64,000 nt of DNA, from positions 268,614 through 332,613 of the forward strand of contig NZ_GL892006.1 in NCBI RefSeq assembly GCF_000213575.1, in the 5' to 3' direction. This DNA is from Dysgonomonas mossii DSM 22836. Lineage in GTDB: Bacteria; Bacteroidota; Bacteroidia; Bacteroidales; Dysgonomonadaceae. The notes beneath the pieces were generated by a model. The model searched no databases. It had not been told where the DNA came from and saw only the letters and a list, made by a program, of their open reading frames with translations. Both the position numbers and the translations under genes were made by a program. Positions 55,853 to 64,000 of this stretch are shown piece by piece; position 1 is the stretch's first letter, and the number at the start of each line of letters is the position of its first letter.

Positions 55853-58471
55853 TTATTTTATCTTTTCCATTATTTCGTTCAAAGCCTTTGTCAAGCCTTC
55901 GGTATTTTTACCACCGGCTGTAGCAAAGTGAGGTTGACCTCCACCTCCACCTTGGATGTGCTTAGCGGCATCACGTACCAGTTGGGATGCATTCAATCCT
56001 TGATCTTTTACAAGGTCGTCACTTAGCATCACAGTAAGTAATGGCTTCCCTTCGTATTCAGTAGCTCCAACGAAAGCTGTATTTGCGGCGAATTGTCCTT
56101 TTATCTGGAAAGCTATATCTTTCACAACTTCAGCCGGGAACGGACCATTCAACACATAGAAGTCAATACCATTTATAACCTGCTTTTTCTTGATCAGAGC
56201 ATCTTTAATCTGAACGGTCTTTTCCTTAACATACTCTTCAACGGTCTTCTTCATTTCGGCATTTTCCTCAAAGAATTTGCGAAGAGCCTGAGTCAGATTT
56301 GGTGTATTGTTAAACAGGGATTTCACCTCTGTCAATATATCTTGTTGAGCATAAAAGTAATCTTCGCAAGCCTCAGCCGTAATTGCTTCTATACGGCGAA
56401 TACCCGCAGCAATTGAGCTCTCGTTGATAATACGGAACGAACCGATACGTCCTGTAGAAGAAATATGAGTACCGCCACAAAGTTCTACTGAATCGCCAAA
56501 GCGTATTACACGTACATCTTCACCATACTTTTCGCCAAATAGAGCCATCGCGCCCATTTCTTTCGCTTCGGCAATAGGGACATGGCGCATTTCCTCACGA
56601 ATGATGTTCTCTCTGATCTTCCCTGTCACATAACGCTCTACTTCACGGATCTCCTTGTCTGTCAACTTTTGGAAATGAGAGAAGTCGAAACGAAGAACAG
56701 ACGGAGACACATACGACCCCTTTTGTTCTACATGGCTACCCAGTATTTCACGCAAACCTTCATGCAACAAGTGTGTTGCAGTATGGTTGCACTCTGTTGC
56801 AGTACGGTTCTTTAGATTGATACGAGCTATAAATGTAGCTGTCAGATCTTGAGGCAGCTTATTCGACAAATGTACTGCCAGATTATTTTCACGCTTAGTA
56901 TCCGACATTTCGATTGTTTCGTCATCGGTTACCAGCCAACCACTATCACCTACCTGTCCTCCCATTTCGGCATAGAATGGAGTGCGACTCAGTACAATCT
57001 GATAGAACTCGCTATTCTTTTGTTTTACCTTGCGGTAACGTAATATTTCGGTTTCACATTCAGTGAAGTCATAGCCTACAAACTCTGTGTCACCGTCTTT
57101 CAATGTTACCCAGTCTTCAGTTTCTACTGCTGCTGCATTCCGGGCACGGTCTTTTTGTTTTTGCATCTCTGCCTTAAAGCCAGCTTCGTCTACAGACATG
57201 TCATTCTCTTTCAGAATCAGCTCGGTAAGGTCGAGAGGAAATCCGTATGTATCATACAAGGTAAAGGCCTCAACACCACTAATTTCGGTTAACCCCTTTA
57301 CTTTTGCATCGGCTATTTGCTTGTCCAGTAGTTTTATACCCGTCTCTAGTGTACGCAAGAAAGACTCTTCTTCTTCCTTCATTACTTTTTCAATCAGCGT
57401 CTGCTGTTGAATAAGCTCAGGATAAGCATCTCCCATTGTTTCGATCAATGCAGGAAGCAGCTTATACATAAAAGACTTGTGCTGATCAAGGAAGGTATAT
57501 CCGTAACGAACGGCACGGCGAAGAATACGGCGAATCACATACCCCGCTTTGGCATTCGATGGCAACTGCCCGTCTGTTATCGAAAAAGCGATAGTACGCA
57601 CATGATCGGCAATCACACGCATCGCAATGTCTTTCTTCACATCCTCTCCGTATGTGGTGTTAGCCAACGCACCAAGAGCCTTTATTATAGTCTGAAATAC
57701 ATCTGTATCATAGTTCGATGTCTTACCTTGGACAGCCATACACAAACGTTCGAATCCCATACCTGTGTCAATTACTTTAGCAGGAAGCGGATCTAGTGAC
57801 TTGTCGGCTTTACGGTTGTATTGCATAAACACAAGGTTCCAGATTTCTACAACCTGAGGGTCACTCTGATTCACCAATGTCAGCCCGTCAACTTTCGCAC
57901 GTTCTTCATCAGAGCGTAAGTCTATATGTATTTCGGAGCAGGGACCACAAGGACCTGTGTCACCCATTTCCCAAAAGTTATCTTTCTTGTTGCCATTGAT
58001 AATCCGGTCTACAGGTAAATACTTTTCCCAATAGGCGGCTGCTTCATCGTCACGAGACAAGCCTTCGGAAGGACTGCCTTCGAAAACAGTAACATAGAGA
58101 CGATTTTTATCTAATGCCAAAACTTCTGTCAGATATTCCCACGCCCATTCGATCGCCTCTTTTTTGAAATAGTCTCCAAAAGACCAGTTTCCAAGCATTT
58201 CGAACATCGTGTGATGGTAAGTATCGTGCCCTACCTCTTCCAAATCGTTATGCTTCCCACTCACTCGAAGGCATTTTTGAGAATCGGCTACACGTGCATA
58301 CTTGATTGGCGCATTACCCAGAATAACATCTTTAAACTGGTTCATACCCGCATTCGTAAACATCAGTGTAGGGTCACCCTTGATCACCATCGGTGCCGAT
58401 GGTACAATTTTGTGCTCTTTAGATGCAAAGAAGGATTTAAACGATTCACGAATTTCTTTAGAAGTCATCAT
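55853..58471 (-). CDS. alaS: Alanine-tRNA ligase
   Basis: Charges tRNA-Ala; cytosolic. The 872-residue protein has the class II start [60 protein letters not shown]-type region ([14 protein letters not shown]), the editing HxxxH ([10 protein letters not shown], residues around 560-570), the second editing Cys site CGGTH, and the C-Ala tail ending [15 protein letters not shown]. Full length; divergent from the M23 peptidase gene. Terminator at 55798. Confidence 0.97.
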   Translation of the reverse strand: MMTSKEIRESFKSFFASKEHKIVPSAPMVIKGDPTLMFTNAGMNQFKDVILGNAPIKYARVADSQKCLRVSGKHNDLEEVGHDTYHHTMFEMLGNWSFGDYFKKEAIEWAWEYLTEVLALDKNRLYVTVFEGSPSEGLSRDDEAAAYWEKYLPVDRIINGNKKDNFWEMGDTGPCGPCSEIHIDLRSDEERAKVDGLTLVNQSDPQVVEIWNLVFMQYNRKADKSLDPLPAKVIDTGMGFERLCMAVQGKTSNYDTDVFQTIIKALGALANTTYGEDVKKDIAMRVIADHVRTIAFSITDGQLPSNAKAGYVIRRILRRAVRYGYTFLDQHKSFMYKLLPALIETMGDAYPELIQQQTLIEKVMKEEEESFLRTLETGIKLLDKQIADAKVKGLTEISGVEAFTLYDTYGFPLDLTELILKENDMSVDEAGFKAEMQKQKDRARNAAAVETEDWVTLKDGDTEFVGYDFTECETEILRYRKVKQKNSEFYQIVLSRTPFYAEMGGQVGDSGWLVTDDETIEMSDTKRENNLAVHLSNKLPQDLTATFIARINLKNRTATECNHTATHLLHEGLREILGSHVEQKGSYVSPSVLRFDFSHFQKLTDKEIREVERYVTGKIRENIIREEMRHVPIAEAKEMGAMALFGEKYGEDVRVIRFGDSVELCGGTHISSTGRIGSFRIINESSIAAGIRRIEAITAEACEDYFYAQQDILTEVKSLFNNTPNLTQALRKFFEENAEMKKTVEEYVKEKTVQIKDALIKKKQVINGIDFYVLNGPFPAEVVKDIAFQIKGQFAANTAFVGATEYEGKPLLTVMLSDDLVKDQGLNASQLVRDAAKHIQGGGGGQPHFATAGGKNTEGLTKALNEIMEKIK

Positions 58472-58655
58472 ATTTTTAAAATTAGTAAATTAGCAAATTA
58501 GCAGACATCGGATACATTCCTAACCGTTTGCTAATTTTCACATTTTCATGTTGCCACATTAATTTCTGTTTCTTTATTATAATCAATTTGCAAAAATAGC
58601 GCAAAAACTTTACTTTTGTCGAACTCGCGAAAATAAAAATGACAGGAACCATAAA

Positions 58656-59627
58656 ATGAAGCGAAAAGTATATTACAGATACAATCCGCAAACACTCACA
58701 TACGACAGAATTTATCCTAGCCGCAAAGATAGGATTATTGTGGTTTTCCGTCACCTGATATCGGGTATTGTAGTTGGCATAGTGGGTTTGGTAGCAGTTA
58801 CCTATTTCTTCGATACGCCTTGGGATAAAGCCCAGAAGAAAGAAGATGAACTGATCCGTGCGCAGTATGAAGTCTTGTCTAAGCGAATGGACGAAGTTAT
58901 AAATGTGATCGGAGACATACAACAACGTGATGATAACCTTTACAGGGCAATATTCCATGCCGACCCTATCCCCTCCTCTATCCGAAGCTCGGGAGTCGGA
59001 GGTATCGGCAGGTACGATTACCTGATGGAGCTGAAAAGCCCGGATCTGATTATCCAAACTACAAAGAAGATGGACTTCATCGAAAAGCAAATCTATATAC
59101 AGTCTAACTCGTTTGATGAAGTGCTCAGCCTTGCCAAAAGCCAAAAAGATCGTCTGAAACATATACCAAGCATACAACCTGTACCCGACAGATACCTGAA
59201 ACAAGTAGCCTCGGGATACGGCACACGCATCGACCCCATATATGGTACAGCCCGCTTCCATGCAGGAATGGACTTTGCCGCAAACATAGGAACACCCGTG
59301 TATGCGACCGGCGATGGTACTGTGATAGAGGTAGGCTGGAAGCAAGGATATGGTAAATGTATTATGATCAGTCATGGCTATGGCTATGAAACGTTATATG
59401 CTCACCTCAACGAATACAAAGTACGTCCAGGACAAAAGGTTACCCGTGGCGAGCAGATCGGAGAAGTGGGTAACACCGGGAAATCGACAGGCCCGCACTT
59501 GCACTACGAGGTACACGTAAAAGGTCAGCCCGACAATCCGGCCAAATACTACTTTATGGATCTCTCTCCTGCAGAGTATGATAAGATGTTACAAATTGCC
59601 GCTAACCACGGACAGGTAATGGATTGA
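58656..59627 (+). CDS. M23-family metallopeptidase
   Basis: A 323-residue cell-envelope endopeptidase. One N-terminal transmembrane helix (residues about 32-52: HLISGIVVGIVGLVAVTYFF) anchors it, followed by a coiled region and the LytM domain. Zinc ligands are FHAGMDFA and HLHYEV, with GYGYETLYAHLN between. It should cleave peptidoglycan peptides. Followed 7 bases later by the MerR gene, so probably one transcript. A 297-codon antisense frame lies over it and is not real. Confidence 0.92.
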   Translation: MKRKVYYRYNPQTLTYDRIYPSRKDRIIVVFRHLISGIVVGIVGLVAVTYFFDTPWDKAQKKEDELIRAQYEVLSKRMDEVINVIGDIQQRDDNLYRAIFHADPIPSSIRSSGVGGIGRYDYLMELKSPDLIIQTTKKMDFIEKQIYIQSNSFDEVLSLAKSQKDRLKHIPSIQPVPDRYLKQVASGYGTRIDPIYGTARFHAGMDFAANIGTPVYATGDGTVIEVGWKQGYGKCIMISHGYGYETLYAHLNEYKVRPGQKVTRGEQIGEVGNTGKSTGPHLHYEVHVKGQPDNPAKYYFMDLSPAEYDKMLQIAANHGQVMD

Positions 59628-59634
59628 TGCCGCT

Positions 59635-59985
59635 ATGAAAATCGATTTCGAAAATAGTAACCGCCTGTACTACTCCCTGAGAGAAGTTGCTTCGCACTTT
59701 AAAGTGAACGAATCGCTACTCCGTTTTTGGGAAGGTGAGTTTGACATCATCAGACCAAGGAAAACGGAAGGAGGTACACGCCAGTACACAAAAGCCGATA
59801 TCGAGAACATTGCCATCGTTTATCATTTAGTAAGAGAAAAAGGACTTACCCTCGAAGGTGCACGCCAGACCTTAAGACAGAAAAAAGACGAAGAAGCCCG
59901 CAAAATACAGGTTCTCCAAAAACTGGAACAAATAAAAAAGGAACTGATGGATATGGAACGGGAGTTTGACGATTCTATCGATTGA
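59635..59985 (+). CDS. MerR-family transcriptional regulator
   Basis: A 116-residue protein with the MerR winged HTH at the N-terminus (YYSLREVASHFKVNESLLRFWEGEFDIIRPRKTEGGTRQYTKADIENIAIVYHLV), followed by a C-terminal coiled coil (KKDEEARKIQVLQKLEQIKKELMDMEREF). There are no metal-binding Cys, so it is of the small structure-only MerR type found in Bacteroidota. Cotranscribed with the peptidase gene; target unknown. Confidence 0.9.
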   Translation: MKIDFENSNRLYYSLREVASHFKVNESLLRFWEGEFDIIRPRKTEGGTRQYTKADIENIAIVYHLVREKGLTLEGARQTLRQKKDEEARKIQVLQKLEQIKKELMDMEREFDDSID

Positions 59986-60036
59986 GGTAATCTATATTTT
60001 CACCTTGCTTTATCTTATTCCTCCAACTATTTCTAT

Positions 60037-60085
60037 AAAAAGTAACAAAAGTAACACATATCCCCCCTTTTTCAGTTGTCACCTT
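60037..60085 (+). repeat. Intergenic hairpin repeat, copy D
   Basis: AAAAAGTAACAAAAGTAACA (60037-60056), a 20-base spacer, then TGTCACCTT (60077-60085). The right arm overlaps the last codons and stop of the terminase-like gene. Here no gene is positioned to use the -7-like motif. Confidence 0.75.
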
Positions 60086-60753
60086 CTGTAACGGTATCCG
60101 GGAGGCAACGGACCTGTGTTCTGGTTGGGAATGGTAACGTGTTTTGATTTTTTCTTTGGCTGAGGCTCTACCTCCGTATCAGCTTCCTTTATTGCTAAGG
60201 GTTTATCTGACGGTTTTATTGGCTGATCGCCTACAACCGCTTCCTCTTTTTTCTTTTGTTCTACCGAATGATTATTTCTAAGATTTTCACGCAAAAGGTT
60301 TAGGCTCTCTGCTGTGGTAGGATCGCGCACCACGATTGTTAAAGCAGGTTCTTGCTTATACTCTGCCTCTTTCTCTTCTTTGGCTTCATTTTGCAACAAT
60401 ACCAGTTTTATAGCATGGGTATCGGGAGCATATTCCTTTTGCCTGACAGTGCGGGATTTCAATACTAACTTTTCAGGATTGCTCTTATCGGGTACATAAA
60501 TAGTCCGGGTTTCGGTGAGGGTATAGCCTTCCAGCTTCTTCTTCAACGAACTACGTGCCAACATCAAGAGTTTGTCGTCTCGACATTCCATTGCTCTTTC
60601 AACAGCCTCGTTGAACTCAGGTTTTGTTTTACGCCATTCATAGAATGTTTTCCGATTTATATTCAATGCATTACATATTTCCGAAATACTATATGTATCC
60701 TCTTCGATAAAGGAAATTATCCTTTCTACCAATCGCTCTGTGTATTTTGCCAT
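60079..60753 (-). CDS. Helix-turn-helix protein, terminase small subunit-like
   Basis: A 224-residue protein. Residues 1-70 are an HTH region like phage terminase small subunits (YTERLVERIISFIEEDTYSISEICNALNINRKTFYEWRKTKPEFNEAVERA). The middle is KLVLLQNEAKE-type, and the last 60 residues are basic/acidic and Pro-rich, probably disordered. No other phage gene is near, so it may be a domesticated relic or a regulator. The family resemblance is by motif only. Confidence 0.65.
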   Translation of the reverse strand: MAKYTERLVERIISFIEEDTYSISEICNALNINRKTFYEWRKTKPEFNEAVERAMECRDDKLLMLARSSLKKKLEGYTLTETRTIYVPDKSNPEKLVLKSRTVRQKEYAPDTHAIKLVLLQNEAKEEKEAEYKQEPALTIVVRDPTTAESLNLLRENLRNNHSVEQKKKEEAVVGDQPIKPSDKPLAIKEADTEVEPQPKKKSKHVTIPNQNTGPLPPGYRYRR

Positions 60754-60795
60754 GTCTATTATAAGTTAAGTGCTAAAAGAATTTATTGTTGTCTT

Positions 60796-60854
60796 TTTTA
60801 TCATTCTGAGGCATTAAAGGGTCGGTATACTTCTTTGCCTCACCATGACAAAAG
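60796..60854. repeat. REP-like palindrome (TCATTCTGA type)
   Basis: TCATTCTGAGGCA near the left and TGCCTCACCATGA at the right form an imperfect inverted repeat; related to those at 36682 and 49677. Such elements are common in Bacteroidota. Confidence 0.5.
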
Positions 60855-61015
60855 ACTATAAGACAATAATTATGATTGATTACTATAATAGATAAAATTG
60901 GACAAAAATGATAAAGGGGCATTTTGAAAGGAAAACAGGGTTCTTGCTATTCTATATTGAAATCGTTCATACGAGATTGTTCGTTTTATTCAGGATAATA
61001 GGCTGTGTTTCGGAA

Positions 61016-61077
61016 GTAGGGGCAGTGGCTTGTGCCTGCCCATTTATATCCGGGCAACCACAAGTGAGTGCCCCTAC
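61016..61077. repeat. REP-like palindrome (GTAGGGGCA type)
   Basis: GTAGGGGCA (61016-61024) pairs with TGCCCCTAC (61069-61077), with inner CTTGTG/CACAAG and TGCCC/GGGCA pairs. A 62-base, GC-rich palindrome in an AT-rich region; likely a repeated extragenic element. Confidence 0.6.
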
Positions 61078-61092
61078 ACACGCATATACGAA

Positions 61093-61133
61093 AAAGCACC
61101 TCTAAGTCTGATTGATAGACTTAGAGGTGCTTT
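61093..61133 (-). terminator. pgm terminator
   Basis: A 17-bp perfect stem (61093-61109 with 61117-61133); on the minus strand a U-run follows (61090-61095). Sits 23 bases past the pgm stop. Confidence 0.9.
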
Positions 61134-61155
61134 ATATTCATTCTTCAGGCAATTC

Positions 61156-62904
61156 TTATATGCCCAAATCTTTACATACTTGTTCTATTTTCTTTTCAGT
61201 AGCAGCATTCACTGCATCGTATTCTTCACGTGATTTCAACTTGTCCTGAACTTCAATGTAGAATTTTATCTTCGGTTCTGTTCCCGAAGGACGGATTGAA
61301 ACTTTCGTTTTATCCTGTGTAAAGTATTGAAGTACGTTCGAAGTTGTAGGCATCTCGAGAGTATATTCTTCATTGATACTAAAATCTTGTGCCTTCAATG
61401 TCACAAAGTCTTTGATCAATATCACTTTCGAGCCGGCTATTTCTTTGATCGGATTTTCTCTGAAATTCTTCATCATCGCTTCTATTTCTTCAGCACCGCT
61501 TCTACCTTCTTTCGTTACCGAAATACCTTTCTCTTTAGAGAAACCATATTCCACATAGATATCCTGAAGCATTTCGTACAATGTTTTTCCGTTGTCTTTT
61601 GCCCATGCCGCAATTTCGCCAAACAAGATAGCAGCAGAAACAGAATCCTTATCACGCACAAAATCTTCGGCCAAGAATCCGTAACTTTCTTCACCCCCAC
61701 CTATATAATTACGCTTGCCTTCCAGTTCGCGCATTACTGCAGCTATCCATTTAAAGCCGGTGTAGCACTCAAACATTTCCACGCCATTCTTCTCAGATAC
61801 AACCTGAGTCAATGCACTGGTAACGATTGTACGCACTGTATAGTCTTTCTTCGAGAGCAATCCCAATTCCTTACGGCGTGTGATTATATAGTAGATAAGG
61901 ATAAGCATTGTTTGATTACCATTCAGCAAGATAAATTCTCCTTTATCGTTGCGAATACCCGCACCAAAGCGGTCAGCATCAGGGTCAGTAGCAAATACCA
62001 ACTCGGCATTTGTTTCTTCTGCTTTTTTCACAGCCAACGCCATAGCGGCAGGATCTTCAGGGTTTGGAGAAATCACTGTAGGAAAATCGCCACTCAACAC
62101 ATCTTGTTCGGGTACGTTTATAATATTGGTAAACCCGCATTCTTTTAGTGCTTTAGGGATAATTGTAAATCCCGTGCCATGCAGAGGAGTATAAACAATA
62201 CCGATATTTGCATGACGCTTGATCGAATCGGGAGAAAGAAGCAATGTTTTCAAGTCCTGTATATAGGCATTGTCCATATCCTTGCCCAGTATTTCGATCA
62301 GCTTTTTATCACCGCCTTTAAATTTGATCTGGTCAACTTTCACTCTGTTCACCTCAGCGATAATGCTCTTATCATGCGGAGGAATAACCTGCGCACCATC
62401 TTCCCAATATACCTTATAACCGTTATATACTTTCGGGTTGTGAGAAGCTGTAATCATTATACCACTCTGACAACCTAGCTTGCGGATAGCATACGAGATT
62501 TCGGGAGTAGGTCGTAAGTCTTCGAACAGATATGCCTTGATTCCGTTTGCAGCAAAAATATCTGCCGAAATTTCAGCATACAAACGGCTATTGTTACGAC
62601 AATCGTGACCGATCACTGCTTTTATTTCTTTTAACGAAGAAAACTCCTTCAATAGATAATTAGCCAGCCCTTGTGTTGCACCTCCGATTGTGTATATATT
62701 CACGCGGTTGGTACCTACACCCATAATTCCGCGAAGTCCTCCTGTTCCAAATTCAAGATCTTTGTAAAAAGATTCTATAAGTTCAGTTTTATCTTCTTGA
62801 TCCAACAATGCCTGAACTTCTTTTCGTGTATCGGCATCGTATTTTTCCGACAACCATGTTTTTGCTTTAGCTGTTACCTGTGCCAGTAATTCACTGTTTT
62901 CCAT
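61156..62904 (-). CDS. pgm: Phosphoglucomutase/phosphomannomutase
   Basis: A 582-residue alpha-D-phosphohexomutase interconverting sugar 1- and 6-phosphates. Catalytic Ser in GIMITASHNPKVYNGYKVYW (near residue 149), the metal loop ATDPDADRFG, sugar-binding GGGEESYGF, and the phosphate-binding RPSGTEPKIKFY at the C-terminus are all present. Its length and style are those of the Bacteroidota phosphoglucomutase/PGM2-like group. The -7 box TATTTTTG lies upstream on the minus strand (62963-62956). Confidence 0.95.
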   Translation of the reverse strand: MENSELLAQVTAKAKTWLSEKYDADTRKEVQALLDQEDKTELIESFYKDLEFGTGGLRGIMGVGTNRVNIYTIGGATQGLANYLLKEFSSLKEIKAVIGHDCRNNSRLYAEISADIFAANGIKAYLFEDLRPTPEISYAIRKLGCQSGIMITASHNPKVYNGYKVYWEDGAQVIPPHDKSIIAEVNRVKVDQIKFKGGDKKLIEILGKDMDNAYIQDLKTLLLSPDSIKRHANIGIVYTPLHGTGFTIIPKALKECGFTNIINVPEQDVLSGDFPTVISPNPEDPAAMALAVKKAEETNAELVFATDPDADRFGAGIRNDKGEFILLNGNQTMLILIYYIITRRKELGLLSKKDYTVRTIVTSALTQVVSEKNGVEMFECYTGFKWIAAVMRELEGKRNYIGGGEESYGFLAEDFVRDKDSVSAAILFGEIAAWAKDNGKTLYEMLQDIYVEYGFSKEKGISVTKEGRSGAEEIEAMMKNFRENPIKEIAGSKVILIKDFVTLKAQDFSINEEYTLEMPTTSNVLQYFTQDKTKVSIRPSGTEPKIKFYIEVQDKLKSREEYDAVNAATEKKIEQVCKDLGI

Positions 62905-63147
62905 GCTTTCTTCTTTATTTTAGTTTTATATTGATCTAAACAAAAATGCGAATAACAAAAATAACAATTTTTTGCTTTGAGGGGGTAAGAAGATCTAAGA
63001 AATATAGTCTTTCTCCACACTCCGACCAATCATATCCTTTAATCCATTGATTATTCACACAAAACTAAATAGGTGAATACCAAAAACATAATAAAGTATA
63101 ATAAAACCTAATCGCTCGGTATCGCATTCCATTTAAGAAAAGTTCTT

Positions 63148-63179
63148 TTTGGCAGTTCCCGAAGAAAGCATTACTTTTG
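63148..63179 (+). promoter_or_regulatory. mgtE promoter
   Basis: TTTG (63148-63151), exactly 20 bases, then TACTTTTG (63172-63179): a close match to the Bacteroidota -33/-7 consensus. Predicted start near 63186, leaving a leader of about 160 bases. Confidence 0.75.
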
Positions 63180-63237
63180 CAGCGGTTTTAACGCCCCCTA
63201 CTCATTTTGGGCTAGTATTCACTAAAAATTAAGAATC

Positions 63238-63297
63238 ATGGACGAAGACCCCTATCCGAGTTACAGAAACAAAACAGAAGTATTAACCTCTCTGTAA
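63238..63297 (+). CDS. MgtL-like leader peptide of mgtE
   Basis: A 19-codon ORF, MDEDPYPSYRNKTEVLTSL, between the mgtE promoter and gene. Its acidic and alternating-proline start (DEDPYP) is like enterobacterial MgtL (MEPDPTPLP...), whose nascent chain destabilises the ribosome at low Mg2+. The last codons and stop (63289-63297) form part of one of two alternative helices controlling the mgtE Shine-Dalgarno site. The role is inferred; the ORF, composition and pairing are read directly. Confidence 0.65.
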   Translation: MDEDPYPSYRNKTEVLTSL

Positions 63298-63340
63298 AGG
63301 GTCTTATTGTGATTTCCTTACAGAGATAAAGTAAGGAGAT
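63289..63340 (+). promoter_or_regulatory. Switch element controlling mgtE translation
   Basis: CCTTACAGAGA (63316-63326) can pair with TCTCTGTAAAGG (63289-63300; 11 bp, one bulged A), leaving the SD free. Alternatively ATTTCCTTAC (63312-63321) pairs with GTAAGGAGAT (63331-63340; 10 bp, one G-U), hiding the strong SD AAGGAGAT just before ATG 63347. The two helices share 63316-63321 and exclude each other. Confidence 0.65.
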
Positions 63341-63346
63341 TGCATC

Positions 63347-64000
63347 ATGAGTGAAATAATAATCCGCCTCCAACAGCTTATTGAAGACAAAAGCTGGAAA
63401 ATCGTAAAACAAGAACTTAACAACCTCGATTCTGTTCAGATAGCAGAAATCATTGCCGACATACCAAAGTCTGATCAGATCATTTTATTCCGCCTCTTGC
63501 CACAAGAATTGGCAAAGGAGACTTTCAAACGCCTTTCTCACGACGAAAAAGAAGATATAATCGAAGGACTGGCTGTTAACATCAATGTAGTAACATCTCT
63601 TCTTAATGATCTTGATCCGGACGACCGTACGGCTTTTTTTGAAGAACTACCGGGCGAAGTGAGCCAGCGTCTGATGCAGATATTATCGGACGAAGAAAGA
63701 GAAATCACCACCAAGCTACTGGGCTTCCCAAAAGATAGTATCGGACGTCTGATGACACCCGAATACGTCGCTGTAAGACCATACTACACTGTAGAACAGG
63801 CTATAAACCATATCCGCAAGTTCGGACAAGACTCTGAAACACTAAATGTAATATACATCGTAGATGATAATTGGAAGCTTATCGCCGATATCCGCATCAA
63901 GGAAATAATTTTGGCTTCCGCCAACCAGACTATCGGCGAGCTTAGCGACAATCGGGTTATCTCGCTTAACGCATACGACGATCAGGAAGTTGCCGTAAAA
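63347..64000 (+). CDS. mgtE: Magnesium transporter MgtE (5' part)
   Basis: The first 218 codons are in the window. They cover the N-terminal MgtE_N superhelical domain (IIIRLQQLIEDKSWKIVKQEL...LFRLLPQELAKETFKRL...DRTAFFEELPGEV) and the start of the first CBS domain (GRLMTPEYVAVRPYYTVEQAINHIRKF, about residues 135-200). The membrane channel domain lies beyond the edge. MgtE gates Mg2+ uptake by binding Mg2+ in its cytosolic domain. The start ATG 63347 has an AAGGAGAT SD site 6-8 bases upstream, unusual for this phylum, embedded in the switch element. Confidence 0.93.
   Translation, partial: MSEIIIRLQQLIEDKSWKIVKQELNNLDSVQIAEIIADIPKSDQIILFRLLPQELAKETFKRLSHDEKEDIIEGLAVNINVVTSLLNDLDPDDRTAFFEELPGEVSQRLMQILSDEEREITTKLLGFPKDSIGRLMTPEYVAVRPYYTVEQAINHIRKFGQDSETLNVIYIVDDNWKLIADIRIKEIILASANQTIGELSDNRVISLNAYDDQEVAVK

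Larger units (their letters stand above)
60754..61155. other. Intergenic region with two REP-like palindromes
   Basis: Contains the palindromes at 60796-60854 and 61016-61077 and the pgm terminator. No credible ORF. Confidence 0.6.
62905..63346. other. Divergent region between pgm and mgtE
   Basis: Holds the pgm promoter (minus -7 at 62956-62963) and the mgtE promoter and leader (63148-63346). The stretch 62970-63140 shows nothing supported. Confidence 0.6.

Noticed and set aside
58482-59375. 297-codon minus-strand frame
   Set aside because: It is fully antisense to the well-supported M23 peptidase and its translation has Cys/Tyr/His-rich shadow composition.
61327-62148. 273-codon plus-strand frame over pgm
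   Set aside because: Antisense shadow of pgm; Phe/His/Cys-rich composition.

Overview
The window comes from an AT-rich member of the Bacteroidota, most likely Bacteroidales close to Dysgonomonas. Evidence: many genes follow the Bacteroidota -7 box TAnnTTTG (several with TTTG 19-20 bases upstream), Shine-Dalgarno sites are rare, and the gene content is typical: PPi-dependent phosphofructokinase, a PorW/SprE-type type IX secretion lipoprotein, a DUF3836 protein, and many lipoproteins. The genus is an inference. No phage, IS element or CRISPR array is visible.

Layout. 1-9.2 kb is biosynthetic and housekeeping: leuA (minus) behind a classical attenuator with a Leu/Ile-rich leader peptide, a HAD phosphatase, rsmI, a coiled-coil lipoprotein, metA (Glu111, predicted acetyltransferase) behind a structured leader, a U32 RNA-hydroxylation-type protein, VanZ, a TlpA-like thioredoxin and an orphan hisH. 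9.6-10.7 kb has tRNA-Gly and tRNA-Leu and a decayed stretch. 10.7-23.1 kb is a toxic-ion island: nhaA-trkH-trkA, then a fluoride riboswitch driving eno, a CLC(F) channel and a DUF190-like gene, then arsR-arsC-acr3-arsF-arsG-thioredoxin-arsD-arsA behind an ArsR palindrome. 23.4-31.1 kb (minus) has marR with a tripartite RND pump, and an MscS channel. 31.5-37.8 kb holds a nucleotidyltransferase, class II aldolase, tag, a GNAT enzyme, a DUF5009 membrane protein and a secreted EEP-family enzyme. 37.8-43.4 kb is an AraC regulator beside a four-gene 3-keto-glycoside cluster (two Gfo/Idh/MocA enzymes, a DUF1080 hydrolase, a TIM-barrel isomerase). 43.5-64 kb has tRNA-Gln, pfp, DUF3836, DUF456, a zinc-ribbon/SPFH pair, a DUF349 protein, PorW/SprE-like, alaS, an M23 peptidase, MerR, a terminase-small-subunit-like HTH protein, pgm and the 5' part of mgtE.

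The strongest candidate for an undescribed system is the mgtE leader (63186-63346). A good promoter is followed by a 19-codon ORF whose product starts MDEDPYP, an acidic/proline arrangement like enterobacterial MgtL. Two mutually exclusive helices follow: one sequesters an unusually strong Shine-Dalgarno site, the other overlaps the end of the leader ORF and frees it. This suggests Mg2+ sensing by ribosome drop-off controlling translation of a Mg2+ transporter. Other regulatory finds are the leuA attenuator, the fluoride riboswitch with its anti-aptamer pairing, the metA leader, and a four-copy intergenic hairpin repeat carrying a -7-like motif. All structures were read by eye; no folding or database search was run.
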